The notes beneath the pieces are model-generated. The model made no database searches, was not told the origin of the DNA, and saw only the letters and a list, made by a program, of their open reading frames with translations. From NCBI RefSeq assembly GCF_012277075.1, contig NZ_JAAXMT010000005.1, positions 496,001-560,000 on the forward strand: DNA of 64,000 nt. Reading direction: 5' to 3'. Numbering within the stretch: the stretch's first letter is position 1; each line of letters begins with the position of its first letter. The position numbers and the translations under genes are program-made. This DNA is from Streptococcus alactolyticus. GTDB taxonomy: Bacteria > Bacillota > Bacilli > Lactobacillales > Streptococcaceae. Positions 1 to 9,700 of this stretch are shown here, piece after piece.

Positions 1-788
1 TTGGCAATTTGGGCTGCCTGCATATTGGTTGAATGTCCGTGCTTGCGTGCCAAAGGCTCGTCTTTGGTGCCGTAGGTTGATTCGTGTACCAAAATATCTG
101 CTCCCAAACCAAGGCGAATGCTGGCATCTGTTTTACGCGTGTCACCCAAAATGGTGATGATTTTTCCTTTTTTAGGTGCTGAAATGTAATCCTTGGCAAT
201 AATCTTGCGACCATCTTCCAAGACAACATCTTGCCCACTCTTGACCTTGCCAAAAAGCGGTCCAAACGGTACTCCAGCAGCCTTCAAGGCTTCAGCGTCC
301 AAGGTTCCTTCCAAATCTTTTTGCATCACACGGTAGCCAATACAGAAAATCGTGTGGTCCAATTTTTCCGCATAAACCACAAATTTATCCGTTTCCATGA
401 TTTTTCCAAGATTGGTTTCGTCAAATTCATGAAAATGAATGCGGTAAGGCAAGCGGGCACCTGACAAACGCAAACTACTCAAAATGTAAGAACGAATGCC
501 AACTGGCCCATAAACATCAAGGTCTGTTTGTTCTTCGTTAGCTTGAAAGGCACGGCTCGCTAAGAAACCAGGCAAACCAAAAATATGATCCCCATGCAAA
601 TGCGTGATAAAAATACGTTTAACTTTGCGAGGTTTAATGGTTGTTTCTAAAATCTGGCGCTGGGTACCCTCACCGCAGTCAAACATCCACACCTCATTGA
701 TTTCATCGAGCAATTTCAAAACCAAACTCGACACATTGCGTGACTTTGAAGGCTGACCTGCTCCTGTTCCCAAAAATTGTAATTCCAT
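1..788 (-). CDS. rnz: Ribonuclease Z (3' end cut by window)
   Basis: Metallo-beta-lactamase-fold endonuclease that trims the 3' trailer of tRNA precursors lacking an encoded CCA. The protein begins [18 protein letters not shown], the typical RNase Z start, and carries the zinc-binding HLHGDH motif near residue 63, followed by IFGLPGF. About 262 codons are visible; the family is about 309 residues, so roughly 45 C-terminal residues lie outside the window. It follows the hypothetical gene at 822-1460 on the same strand with a 33-nt gap and is probably cotranscribed with hflX. The short gap and lack of a strong ribosome binding site suggest expression from the upstream operon promoter. Confidence 0.95.
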   Translation of the reverse strand, partial: MELQFLGTGAGQPSKSRNVSSLVLKLLDEINEVWMFDCGEGTQRQILETTIKPRKVKRIFITHLHGDHIFGLPGFLASRAFQANEEQTDLDVYGPVGIRSYILSSLRLSGARLPYRIHFHEFDETNLGKIMETDKFVVYAEKLDHTIFCIGYRVMQKDLEGTLDAEALKAAGVPFGPLFGKVKSGQDVVLEDGRKIIAKDYISAPKKGKIITILGDTRKTDASIRLGLGADILVHESTYGTKDEPLARKHGHSTNMQAAQIA

Positions 789-821
789 ATGTTACCGATA
801 AAACCGAAGTTTTGTCCTTTC

Positions 822-1460
822 CTACTGTACTTTTACATAAGCGATAAATTCTCGCTGGTCAAAGGTGTAATAAACTTGCCCCTTGTAGCCAGTTAGTAAT
901 TCTGCGAGTTCATCGCGATTGAAACTTTTTAGTTTCACCACGTTTCCTTTTAGCTTTGAAACATGGCTGAGCAGACTGTCTTGTGGCGTGAGGTCTTCAA
1001 GAACCTCTTCATCAAACGTCATGTCTGCCATTTTTATATGATTGTCTGTGACATAGACCTTGTATTGTGGGAAAACCTGTGCCAATTCAAATAAGACTTC
1101 TAACGATACAGGCTCCTGCTTTTCAGAAAATACTCGTGCAATTTCTTGATCGTTTTCGTAAGTAAATCCGTACGATTTTCCTGATAAATTCAAGCGAATA
1201 AAGGGCTTGTGCTCGTCAAAAGAAGGCTCGCTATTAAACAAATGCAAGGCTTTTGACAAATCAAAATAGTAATCCGTTGCTGCCTTTGGAGATTGTTTTT
1301 GATACATTTCTGCAAAATAAGCGTTAATCACACTTGGCGGTGGGGTGATAAAATTCAACTTTTGCGCATCTGTCAATGGCTCCAAGGTATTTTGCAAATA
1401 AACCTTATCTAGTGACGTAAAACCGCCGTAGGTTAAGGCTAAATTGATATAATCAGTCAT
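822..1460 (-). CDS. Conserved hypothetical cytosolic protein
   Basis: A 212-residue soluble protein without signal peptide or membrane segments. I do not recognise a domain. It begins MTDYINLALTYGGFTSLDKVYL and is moderately acidic. Its start overlaps the end of hflX by 8 nt and it ends 33 nt before rnz, so translation is probably coupled to hflX. A gene of similar size sits between hflX and rnz in other streptococci (from memory), which supports it being real. The context hints at an RNA-related role but nothing in the sequence proves this. Confidence 0.8.
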   Translation of the reverse strand: MTDYINLALTYGGFTSLDKVYLQNTLEPLTDAQKLNFITPPPSVINAYFAEMYQKQSPKAATDYYFDLSKALHLFNSEPSFDEHKPFIRLNLSGKSYGFTYENDQEIARVFSEKQEPVSLEVLFELAQVFPQYKVYVTDNHIKMADMTFDEEVLEDLTPQDSLLSHVSKLKGNVVKLKSFNRDELAELLTGYKGQVYYTFDQREFIAYVKVQ

Positions 1461-2691
1461 AAAATTCTTCTAATCTCCATTTATTTTTAGGGTCAATGTA
1501 GCCCGTGATCAATTGATATTCTTGTGTCCATTCATAAGGGTCAAGCAGCGCAATTTTATTTAAGTCATACAGTTTGTAAGCCTGACTTTGATGCACCCGA
1601 ATGCTAAACGGTTCAAAAAGGTCACGAACTTCATTAAGTATCAAACGACGCAAGAGAGATTTGGCACCCTTATCACGCGCAGATAGGCGAACATTTGGAA
1701 AAGCCGTAGCCACCAAATTTTCAGTGCGGTCCATTTTGTTGTAAACGGCTAAGCGAGGAATGTCCTGCATATCCAAGTCTTTCAGCAAATCCAGGACCAC
1801 TTTTTCATGTTCTTCATGGTTGGGGTCGCTAGCGTCAATCACGTGCAACAAGAGATCAACATGACGGCTCTCTTCCAAGGTTGACTTAAAGGCTGCCACC
1901 AATTCTGTCGGTAAATTTTGAATAAATCCAACCGTGTCCGTGAGAGTCACTTGAAATTGATTTTGCAAATAAATTTGCTTTGTCGTCGCATCCAAAGTCG
2001 CAAACAATTCATCGGCTTCGTACTGCTTATCATTTGTCAAAACGTTCATAATCGTTGATTTACCAGCATTTGTGTAACCAATCAAACCAATTTTAAAGAC
2101 TTGTGACTCAGTGCGTTTTTCTCGACCAGTTTCACGATTCTTCTCAACGATTTTCAGTTGACGTTCAATATCTGAAATTTGATTGCGAATCGAACGACGG
2201 TTAAGCTCTAACTGACTTTCACCAGGTCCACGACTACCAATTCCACCTGCTTGTCGGCTAAGCATAACCCCCTGACCAACAAGACGTGGCAACATGTATT
2301 TGAGTTGAGCCAGATGAACTTGCAATTTACCTTCGTGACTACGGGCACGCATGGCAAAAATATCTAGAATCAACTGCATGCGGTCAATAACTTTAACGCC
2401 AAGTTCTGCTTCCAAATTAACATTTTGACGTGGCGTTAAGCGGTCGTTGACAATCACAGTATCGATCTCATCAGCGTCAACAATCGCTTTGATTTCAGCT
2501 AATTTCCCTGAACCAATCAAAGATTTGCTATCATATTTCTCACGTTTTTGACGATAAGATGAGACCACCTCAGCACCTGCTGTTTCAGCGAGTGACGCCA
2601 ATTCTTCCATTGACATTTCAAAGTTTTCTGTGTCAGGCAACTCAACTCCTAGCAAAATCACTCGTTCTTGGTGCTTGCTTGTTTCAATCAT
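1453..2691 (-). CDS. hflX: Ribosome-associated GTPase HflX
   Basis: GTPase of the Obg-HflX class that binds the 50S subunit and can split stalled ribosomes. The 412-residue protein has the N-terminal HflX domain (about 1-195, including the glycine-rich GGIGSRGPGESQLE stretch), then the G domain with the P-loop GYTNAGKST near residue 205, DTVGF switch II and NKMD guanine-specificity motif. Full length for the family. It is preceded by an extended -10 promoter at 2731 and overlaps the next gene. It lies downstream of the broken miaA, from which two hairpins separate it. Confidence 0.96.
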   Translation of the reverse strand: MIETSKHQERVILLGVELPDTENFEMSMEELASLAETAGAEVVSSYRQKREKYDSKSLIGSGKLAEIKAIVDADEIDTVIVNDRLTPRQNVNLEAELGVKVIDRMQLILDIFAMRARSHEGKLQVHLAQLKYMLPRLVGQGVMLSRQAGGIGSRGPGESQLELNRRSIRNQISDIERQLKIVEKNRETGREKRTESQVFKIGLIGYTNAGKSTIMNVLTNDKQYEADELFATLDATTKQIYLQNQFQVTLTDTVGFIQNLPTELVAAFKSTLEESRHVDLLLHVIDASDPNHEEHEKVVLDLLKDLDMQDIPRLAVYNKMDRTENLVATAFPNVRLSARDKGAKSLLRRLILNEVRDLFEPFSIRVHQSQAYKLYDLNKIALLDPYEWTQEYQLITGYIDPKNKWRLEEFYD

Positions 2692-2730
2692 CTTGTACTC
2701 ACCCCTTTACTTGATTAACTCGTAAATATC

Positions 2731-2739
2731 ATTATATCA
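2731..2739 (-). promoter_or_regulatory. Extended -10 promoter for hflX
   Basis: On the minus strand the bases read TGATATAAT, an extended -10 box, about 40 nt before the hflX start codon. No convincing -35 box is visible 17 nt upstream. It lies between two miaA-side hairpins and hflX, so hflX can be transcribed independently of miaA. Confidence 0.55.
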
Positions 2740-2753
2740 TAAAATCAAAAATG

Positions 2754-2770
2754 ACGGTACAAAGCACCGT
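2754..2770 (-). terminator. Second hairpin after miaA
   Basis: Minus strand ACGGT-loop-ACCGT followed by CATTTTTGATTTT. A weak 5-bp stem with a partial T tract, placed just upstream of the hflX -10 box. It probably backs up the stronger hairpin at 2794-2814. Confidence 0.45.
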
Positions 2771-2793
2771 TAGGCTATCAGCAAAAGCATTAG

Positions 2794-2814
2794 AAAAAGC
2801 ACCTTGAAGGTGCT
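2794..2814 (-). terminator. Terminator after miaA
   Basis: Minus strand AGCACC-TTCAA-GGTGCT followed by TTTTT. It starts 17 nt after the miaA stop codon and would end the miaA transcript before hflX. Confidence 0.7.
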
Positions 2815-2830
2815 ACTTGCCTTAGGCTAG

Positions 2831-3724
2831 TTAGTTTGCTAAAAAATCCTGAACAGCCTTATTTATCTGCTTTTTAACATCACTTTCTGATACCATGTAA
2901 AAAGAAACGGACATGCGATTTCGGAACCACGTTAATTGTCGTTTGGCGAAACGGCGAGTGTTTTGTTTGAGTTTGTCAACGCTCTCCTCCAACGAAGCTT
3001 GACCTGCGAAGTAAGGAAAAAGTTCCTTGTAACCAATAGCACGCGCCGCCTGCACATCACGGTGATTGTCATAAAGCCATTTTGCCTCATCCAAAAGCCC
3101 CTTTTCAACCATGACATCCACACGGTGATTAATGCGTTCGTAAAGCACCTGACGGTCATCGTTTAAGCCAATCAACAAAGCATCGTAGGGAGTTTCCTTG
3201 TTTTCCAAATCTTGCCCAAATGTCGCTAATTCCAAGGCACGAATGGCACGGCGGCGGTTTAACTCAGGAATCTCAATGTCCTACTCTGCTATTTTGTCAA
3301 ATAAAACAGCATCCGCCAACTGCTCCAGCTCCTGACGATAAGCCAGCACCTCCTCTTGATTGACCTGACCGCCTAGATGATAGCCTTCCAGCAGACTTTG
3401 CAAATACAAGCCCGTCCCGCCAACGATAATAGGCAACTTGCCACGGCTAGTAATATCCTCAATCGCCGCACTGGCTTCCTTGACAAAATCATAGGCCGAA
3501 TAAGCCTCATCCACCTCACGCACATCAATGAGATGATGCGGTGCCTCAGCCTGCTCCTCAAGAGTCGCCTTAGCCGTCCCAATATCCAAATGACGATACA
3601 CCTGCTGGCTATCCCCACTAATGATTTCACCGTTAAATCGCTTTGCTAATTCAATCCCTAAAGCGGTTTTTCCCACTGCTGTTGGACCAACAACTGCTAT
3701 GATTTTTACCTTATCTAAACCCAT
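2831..3724 (-). pseudogene. miaA: tRNA dimethylallyltransferase, interrupted by an amber codon
   Basis: MiaA transfers a dimethylallyl group to A37 of tRNAs that read UNN codons. The N-terminal part has the P-loop GPTAVGKT (residues 13-20), the [15 protein letters not shown] motif and [14 protein letters not shown]. After residue 147 (VLFDKIAE) an in-frame TAG at 3281-3283 interrupts the gene; reading then continues in the same frame through [23 protein letters not shown] to the normal end, for a total of 297 sense codons, the usual family length. The TAG most simply derives from a CAG glutamine codon by one C-to-T change. No frameshift is seen. The product would lack the C-terminal half unless the stop is suppressed or reflects a sequencing error. 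An extended -10 lies at 3808. Confidence 0.9.
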
Positions 3725-3807
3725 TTTTACTTATCCATCCGTCCTAACACATATCCTGATAAAAGAAACGTTTTTACTTGAATTCTACACTAATTTTAGT
3801 TACTATT

Positions 3808-3816
3808 ATTATAACA
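3808..3816 (-). promoter_or_regulatory. Extended -10 promoter for miaA
   Basis: Minus strand TGTTATAAT, an extended -10 box about 85 nt before the miaA start codon. The -35 region is weak. Placement upstream of the first gene of the minus-strand group makes it the likely miaA promoter. Confidence 0.55.
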
Positions 3817-3923
3817 TATGGTGACGGGACAAGGAACAATCGTCAGTTACTAATAACGACTTGATTTTAGCAATCAGTGATGTGTTGTGACTACCGTCCT
3901 TATAAAAAAGGAGGAATTAGATT

Positions 3924-4100
3924 ATGGCTAAAAGATTTGCTTTTGCTAAAGGGATTGCGACAGGTGTTTTAGCAACTGCAGCAACTGTTGCTGGAGCTGT
4001 TTACGCTGTCAAGAAAAATATCATTGACCCAGAAGAAGAAAAAGCTGCTTTCATCGAAGAAAATCGTAAAAAAGCCGCTCGTAAACGTGTCTCTCACTAA
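3924..4100 (+). CDS. DUF3042 family small protein
   Basis: A 58-residue protein starting MAKRFAFAKGIATGVLATAA. It has a short hydrophobic alanine-rich segment (about residues 9-27, possibly membrane-associated) followed by a charged tail rich in Lys, Arg and Glu (DPEEEKAAFIEENRKKAARK). This pattern fits the DUF3042 family of lactic acid bacteria; function unknown. A strong ribosome binding site, GGAGG, sits 8-9 nt before the ATG, and an intrinsic terminator follows directly, so it is a single-gene transcript. It is oriented opposite to both neighbours. Confidence 0.85.
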   Translation: MAKRFAFAKGIATGVLATAATVAGAVYAVKKNIIDPEEEKAAFIEENRKKAARKRVSH

Positions 4101-4113
4101 TCAGACAAGTTTA

Positions 4114-4148
4114 AAAGAACTACAAGCATCTGCTTGTAGTTCTTTTTT
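4114..4148 (+). terminator. Terminator after the DUF3042 gene
   Basis: Perfect 13-bp inverted repeat AGAACTACAAGCA / TGCTTGTAGTTCT with a 2-nt spacer and seven T residues. The A-rich left flank would let it also act on the minus strand for the PHP phosphatase-type gene pair coming the other way only if read from that side; as written it is strongest on the plus strand. Confidence 0.92.
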
Positions 4149-4156
4149 TGTCTTAC

Positions 4157-4891
4157 TTACAAAATTTCCCATTCCTTAATGCCAAATTCCTCTAGCAACT
4201 GTTGGATCTTATCAAAATACAGGCGAAAATGTTCCAAACGATGCCCGTCTGATCCGATCGAATACTTATGCCCGCCCAATTCCTTGACCAAGCCCAAGGC
4301 ATAACGATACAAGTCCTCATTATGATACAAATACATGGATTTACTATTTAACTCAAAAGCTAAATCATGGTCAATCATTTTTTGGAAGATACGCTTTAAT
4401 TGAGGTTCATAAACTTTTAAATCCTCGACTGTCATATCAAAAATTCGAAAGCCATAATCAAAATGTGCTAAAACATCCGCATCCACGCGCCCAATCGCGT
4501 GCTCAAGCCTATCCAAATAATCTTGAATGACCACATCCTTGTCCATGCTAGCCACTTCATCATCCAAATAATCATTGATGCCATTGTGGTGAACCGATAA
4601 CAATTTTAAGTCATAGTTCTTATCTGCTAAATAAGCAATAATATCATCTTCACGTGGCTCATAATAGCCAATTTCAATTCCTTTTTTGATACGATTGCCA
4701 TATTTTCGATTAAGCTCAGCTATTTCACGCGAATAAGCGTCATAATCCGGCACATTATCTTGCTTAGTATAAGGATTTGACAAATCATAGTGCTCTGTTG
4801 TCACAATATTACCATCATAATGAGTTAAATAATCTTCAAACTGAGTCTCTGAATCATATGAAAAATGTGTGTGTAAATGATTATCTCGCAT
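4157..4891 (-). CDS. PHP-domain histidinol-phosphatase-like protein
   Basis: A 244-residue metal-dependent phosphoesterase of the PHP superfamily. The N-terminal DNHLHTHFSYD motif supplies the first metal ligands; GIEIGY, LLSVHHNG, LAHFDYG and the C-terminal GSDGH complete the expected set of His/Asp/Glu ligands. This is the HisK/HisJ-type fold that removes phosphate from histidinol phosphate, but no other histidine genes are present here, so the physiological substrate may be different. It lies 28 nt downstream of the cytidine deaminase gene and has its own ribosome binding site (GAGG) before ATG. Confidence 0.85.
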   Translation of the reverse strand: MRDNHLHTHFSYDSETQFEDYLTHYDGNIVTTEHYDLSNPYTKQDNVPDYDAYSREIAELNRKYGNRIKKGIEIGYYEPREDDIIAYLADKNYDLKLLSVHHNGINDYLDDEVASMDKDVVIQDYLDRLEHAIGRVDADVLAHFDYGFRIFDMTVEDLKVYEPQLKRIFQKMIDHDLAFELNSKSMYLYHNEDLYRYALGLVKELGGHKYSIGSDGHRLEHFRLYFDKIQQLLEEFGIKEWEIL

Positions 4892-4919
4892 CCTCTACCT
4901 CGTTTATCTTTACTTGTGA

Positions 4920-5363
4920 CTAATCTAAATCCTCAATACCAGCTGCCATGCGCTCTTCTCCCCACCAATTTGGCATCAACTCACCAAGTGTAATGGTTTC
5001 ACGCTTGTCATAGTCAATCATAAATTCCAAATCTTTATTTTTAGGTGACAATTGCATCAAAAATTCACGGCAGGCACCACAAGGCATACCTGAACCACCA
5101 CCATTTGGCGCTTTATCACGAAAGGCAATGATACGCTTTATAGTCGTTTGACCAGATTGCTGGAACATATTAAATGATGCAGCTCGTTCCGCACAAAGAT
5201 GAAATACACCAGACGTAGCTTCAAAACAGTAGCCTGTGAAAATCTGTCCATCTTCTGCTTCAATTGCTGCAACAACATGATTTGAATAAATAAAAGGCGT
5301 CACATAATGTGGATTATAGTCATTTTTTGCCGCTTCGTACAGTTTCTCCCAAATATCCATCAT
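4920..5363 (-). CDS. Cytidine deaminase family protein
   Basis: A 147-residue zinc deaminase. The CAE motif (HLCAERAAS, about residue 58) and PCGAC (about residue 94) are the zinc-binding and catalytic signatures of the cytidine deaminase fold. Members with CAE, as here, are homotetrameric-type nucleoside deaminases, but the C-terminal part (PNWWGEERMAAG) resembles blasticidin-deaminase-like members, so the exact nucleoside is uncertain. The start is one of two adjacent ATG codons (MMDIW) after the ribosome binding site AGGAG. It is divergent from the MetE-like gene. Confidence 0.85.
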   Translation of the reverse strand: MMDIWEKLYEAAKNDYNPHYVTPFIYSNHVVAAIEAEDGQIFTGYCFEATSGVFHLCAERAASFNMFQQSGQTTIKRIIAFRDKAPNGGGSGMPCGACREFLMQLSPKNKDLEFMIDYDKRETITLGELMPNWWGEERMAAGIEDLD

Positions 5364-5444
5364 AAATCTCCTATAAAAATTGTCAGTCTTTTATTATTTT
5401 ACCAAATTTTCTGTCATTTTTATAGAAAAACATATTTTTTCAGT

Positions 5445-5461
5445 TATAGTTTATAACTATA
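5445..5461 (+). promoter_or_regulatory. MET-box (MtaR/MetR-type operator)
   Basis: The 17-bp palindrome TATAGTT-TAT-AACTATA has perfect 7-bp arms. It matches the streptococcal MET-box consensus TATAGTTTnAAACTATA (recalled) that is bound by the LysR-type methionine regulator MtaR/MetR. It sits 85 nt before the start of the MetE-like methyltransferase gene, an expected target. Confidence 0.8.
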
Positions 5462-5545
5462 CATTATCCCATATAAATAACTATTTTTCAAAACTGAAAA
5501 GCTCAGCTAAAATAGGAATCACAAAAAATAAACGAGGTATAGAAA

Positions 5546-6691
5546 ATGGCTAAATCAAGATTTCAACTAGTTGGTTCACTTTTACGACCAGCAGATTTAC
5601 GCGAATACAAAATCGCAATCGAGCATCGTGATGATATCAAATATCCTTTCTACGATGCATTCGAAGGCTACAAAGAAACAGAAACAGCTGATATCAGAAA
5701 AGTTATCGCTGAAGAAAAAGCGGCAGGTATCGATGTCCTAACTGACGGCGAATACTCAAAATCTATGTGGCACCTTGATTTCGTTTGGGGCTTAAAAGGT
5801 ATTGAACGTTACATCGCTGACCACGGATACACTTTCCAAGACCATGATGGCGGTCATTTTGAAACACGTAAGGATATTGGTATCCGTATCACAGAACCAC
5901 TTTCTGGCAAAAATCACCACTTTCTAGATATTTACAAACTTCTTAAAGAAGAAGCTGGTGAAACTGACACAAAACTAACAATCTGGGGACCTGCTCACGC
6001 CTACACAGAATTCACAGTCTTTAATCAATTAGTTGGCGAAGACCAAGTTTACAAAACTAAAGAAGAACTAAAAGCTGGTCTTACAAATGCCTATAAAGAA
6101 TTCTTGAAAGAATACAAAGAAGCTGGCGGAGAAATCATTCAATTTGACGACTGCCTCTGGGAACTTTTCGATGAAACAAACCCAGCTGGTTTCTTTGCTC
6201 AAGGAAACAGCGCTCTTGCCAATCTTGCTGATGAATTCATCGCAGTAAATAACGATGTTGCGGACTACGGTCATGAGCTTGGTTTGCAAGTTTGGACTCA
6301 CAACTGCCGTGGTAACTACGAAAGTCGTTCTGCTGCTGGTGGTACTTACGAAGCTATCGCAACAAAATTCTTGAAAGATCAACACTATGACCGTTTCTTC
6401 CTTGAATGGGATAGCGAAGTGGCTGGTGACCTTAAAGCTCTTGAAAGCTTGAAAGACTCAGATGCTGAAGTCGTTCTTGGACTTCTTTCAAGTAAAACAA
6501 CTGATCTTGACGATGAAGAACGTGCGCTTAAAATGCTTGAAGAAGCTAGCCAAATCTTGCCAAAAGACCGCCTTTACCTCTCACACCAATGCGGTTTTGC
6601 TTCATGTGATTCTGGAAATGAATTGAGCATTCCACAACAATGGGCTAAAATTAAGCAAGGTCAAGACATCGCCGCTAAATTCTGGAGTTAA
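5546..6691 (+). CDS. MetE C-terminal-domain-like methionine synthase (YxjG/YxjH type)
   Basis: A 381-residue protein corresponding to only the catalytic C-terminal barrel of cobalamin-independent methionine synthase; full MetE is about 750 residues. Zinc ligands can be placed at HNC (in VWTHNCRGNY, about residue 252) and the terminal HQCGFASC. The length and motifs match the YxjG/YxjH family, thought to methylate homocysteine or act in sulfur amino acid recycling; the methyl donor is not evident from the sequence. A MET-box lies upstream and a strong terminator follows, so it is a monocistronic methionine-regulated gene. Ribosome binding site GAGGT precedes ATG. Confidence 0.9.
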   Translation: MAKSRFQLVGSLLRPADLREYKIAIEHRDDIKYPFYDAFEGYKETETADIRKVIAEEKAAGIDVLTDGEYSKSMWHLDFVWGLKGIERYIADHGYTFQDHDGGHFETRKDIGIRITEPLSGKNHHFLDIYKLLKEEAGETDTKLTIWGPAHAYTEFTVFNQLVGEDQVYKTKEELKAGLTNAYKEFLKEYKEAGGEIIQFDDCLWELFDETNPAGFFAQGNSALANLADEFIAVNNDVADYGHELGLQVWTHNCRGNYESRSAAGGTYEAIATKFLKDQHYDRFFLEWDSEVAGDLKALESLKDSDAEVVLGLLSSKTTDLDDEERALKMLEEASQILPKDRLYLSHQCGFASCDSGNELSIPQQWAKIKQGQDIAAKFWS

Positions 6692-6737
6692 TCCAATCAA
6701 CTCGCCTTTATTTTTTCAATATACAATATACTATACC

Positions 6738-6777
6738 AAAAACGGCCGCAAGCTTTATGCTAAACGGTCGTTTTTTT
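6738..6777 (+). terminator. Terminator between convergent genes
   Basis: AAACGGCCG / CGGTCGTTT stem with one G-T wobble, then seven T residues. The left flank is A-rich, so it may serve both the MetE-like gene and rexA, which converge here with only 94 nt between their stops. Confidence 0.85.
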
Positions 6778-6785
6778 AATTACTT

Positions 6786-9700
6786 TTAAAGTTTAACTAC
6801 TTCCAGACACTCTCCACCAAGTAAAACAAGGTATTTATCAACTTGATCAATATGATATGACTTGCTGAGTGCTTCGGCATAAAGTGCCATTTGACCTTGG
6901 TATCGGTCTTTGATTTCCTCGCTGTTTGTGTATTTATCAGTCTTGTAATCTAAAAGAACCAAACGATCCTCTAAAATAAGATAAGCATCGACAATCCCAC
7001 GAACAACAAATTTTTCTTTGCTCTCAGGGTCTTCTTTTAGCATAGCAAATGGAGCTTCGCGGTAGATTTTGTCAGTATTTTGCTGAATCAATTGTCCAAG
7101 AGCTGAATTTTCAAAGAAATCCAAAACATTTTCTAGATGAATGCGCGCTTTAACTTCATCTTTAGCAGACACTTGTGTTAGAGCTTTTGAAATATCCTCT
7201 AGTGTCACTTTTTGAGACAAGGAAATGCGCTGCATGAGCTCGTGCATGGCAGAACCAATCGCTGTCGCTTCAACCTTGGCTTTTTTCGAAAAATCAGGTA
7301 AGGCAAAGCTTGGTTTTACTTGGTCCTTCTTAGCCATCACATCAACACCATCAGTATCCATAACAAGCTCATACAGTTTCTTAACCTGACTAGGTGTTCT
7401 TAAGCTTGGCAGGTTAATGGCTGATTGATATTTGGTATTCAACTCTGCAACTGCCTCAAGTCTCTCCAAAGCTTCTGCAATATTTTCTGACTGGCGGTTA
7501 TTTGACAAATCATCAGGTTTAATAGCTGATTTGACTTCAATCTGCCCGATTTTCTCTTCTGTCAGATCTTCATCTGTGACAAATTCAACCTTAAATGGTA
7601 AGTCCTTATAAGCTTCATGAATGGCCAACATCCAATCTTGGAAAGTCATGAAAGCTTCACGTTCTGCAACTGGAAGATGATTATTTTCTGACTTACCGCT
7701 GTATTTATCAACCAATTTTTCAGAACTTGCTTTTCCGACTAAATACAATTTCTTCTCAGCACGGGTCATGGCAACATAGAACAAACGCATTTGTTCAGAC
7801 AAGGTTGCTAGGCGCAGTTCACGTTTATTAAGCTGATAAGGCAAAGTGTCCATGCTGACTTTAACGGTTGGAAAAACATCCGTATCTAACTCTTCTCGCA
7901 TGTCAGCCAAATATTTGATACCAGCTCCATTTTGACGTGACAAAATCAAGGGTGACATCATGTCTTGAATACTGAATTTCTTATCAATGTTCAAAATAAA
8001 GACATACTTGAATTCAAGTCCTTTACTCTTATGGATAGTCATCAAATTCACAGCATGTTTTGGAAGGGCCACTTCAACGTCAGCCAAATCATTTTCACTT
8101 TCTAAGACGCGATCAATCATGCGAATAAAGCGTGATAAGCCTTTAAAGCCAGTCTTTTCAAAATTATTAGCGCGAAGGGCAAGGGCGTAAAGATTGGCTT
8201 GGCGCTGCTCGGCACGGGGGAGATTGCCCACGTAATCATAATAAAAGCGCTCATTGTAAATCTTCCAAATCAAATCATAAAGCGAATGCCATTTGGCAAA
8301 ATCACGCCACTTGCTAAAGCAAGTCATAAAATCTTTTAATTTTTCACGTAAAACTGGTGTGACCAATTCTGCATGCTGACCTTGATTAGCCAAAGCATGT
8401 TCTAGTTTTTGGTAAAGATTGGCTCTGGTCTCATCCTCGCTTGTTTGAAGAGCAAGACGAGCAAGATCATCTTCGTTAAAAGAAAACATTGGTGAACGCA
8501 TCAGAGCTACCAAAGCATAATCATTAAGCGGATTATCCAGAGCTCGAAGGGTATCTAGCATCACCATAACTTCAACAGATTTTAGGTAATTTTGCTCACC
8601 GCCATCCGTCACCAAAGGAATACCATAATGTTCAAAAGTCTGCAAAATACCATCATTACGCGTACGTGATGAAACTAGCAACGTGATGTCTTCAAAGGCA
8701 ACACCTCCTTCGTTATGCAGGCGAATAATTTCTTTAGCTACCAGCTTAACCTCGTTTGGATTGATTTGCTCCTCTTCTGGACTACTTGCAAGTTCACCAC
8801 CATCATCAGTATCGTAAATAAGGACTTGTGTTTTATTTTCTGGATGAGCTTCTTTTTGTGCGGGACTGCCTGCTACTAACTGGTGCATGCCATCATACAA
8901 AATTTCCCCAACAGACTCGTCCATCAAATGCGTAAAGACACTATTTGTCGTATCCAAGACTTCTGACTGACTACGGAAGTTTTCTTTTAGCAGAATTAAT
9001 TTTCCATGTTCTGGATGCTCTTGAAAATCCTTGAATTTTTGGTTAAAAATCTGCGGATCAGCCTGACGAAAACGATAGATAGATTGCTTGATATCTCCCA
9101 CCATGAATCGATTATGACCATTTGACAATAATTCAAGCATGCGTTCTTGCGTGTGATTGTTATCTTGGTACTCATCGACCATGACTTCGTGGTATTTATC
9201 TTGGTAGAGCTCACGAATATCTGGATTTTCTTCCAAAATCTGGATAGCAAAATGAGCGATATCCGAAAACTCAAAAGCATTTTCTTGGATTTTAGCTTGC
9301 AAATATTGTTCAGAAAAATCCTGCATAAACGCTTGTAAAAGTTCTAACAAAGGTAGACTTTCCGATTGGTATTTGAAGATAGTTTCTAAGTGTTTCAGAC
9401 CAGCCAAACGACCTTGGAGAGTCTTGAAAATTGGATATTTTACCCCTGCAACTGTCACAGCTGGACTAGATGGAATCAAGTCAGCCACATCTGTCGCCAA
9501 ACGACCAAGTCCATCACGACCGTAAAGCGTCTCAAAATGCAAAGCCCACTCATGCAAATGCTCAATCATGTTCAAATGCTTTTTATAAGCCGCTGTAGGC
9601 GTCCCCTTAGCTGTTTTTTGCTTGTAATCTTCTAAATCCGTCACATCTTGTAATTGATTAGCTGTCTCATGCATGCAAGCTAGAAAATCCACAACTTCTT

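Noticed and set aside
5405..5422. CodY box in AATTTTCTGTCATTTT upstream of the cytidine deaminase gene
   Set aside because: Only the first half fits the CodY consensus AATTTTCWGAAAATT; the second half does not.
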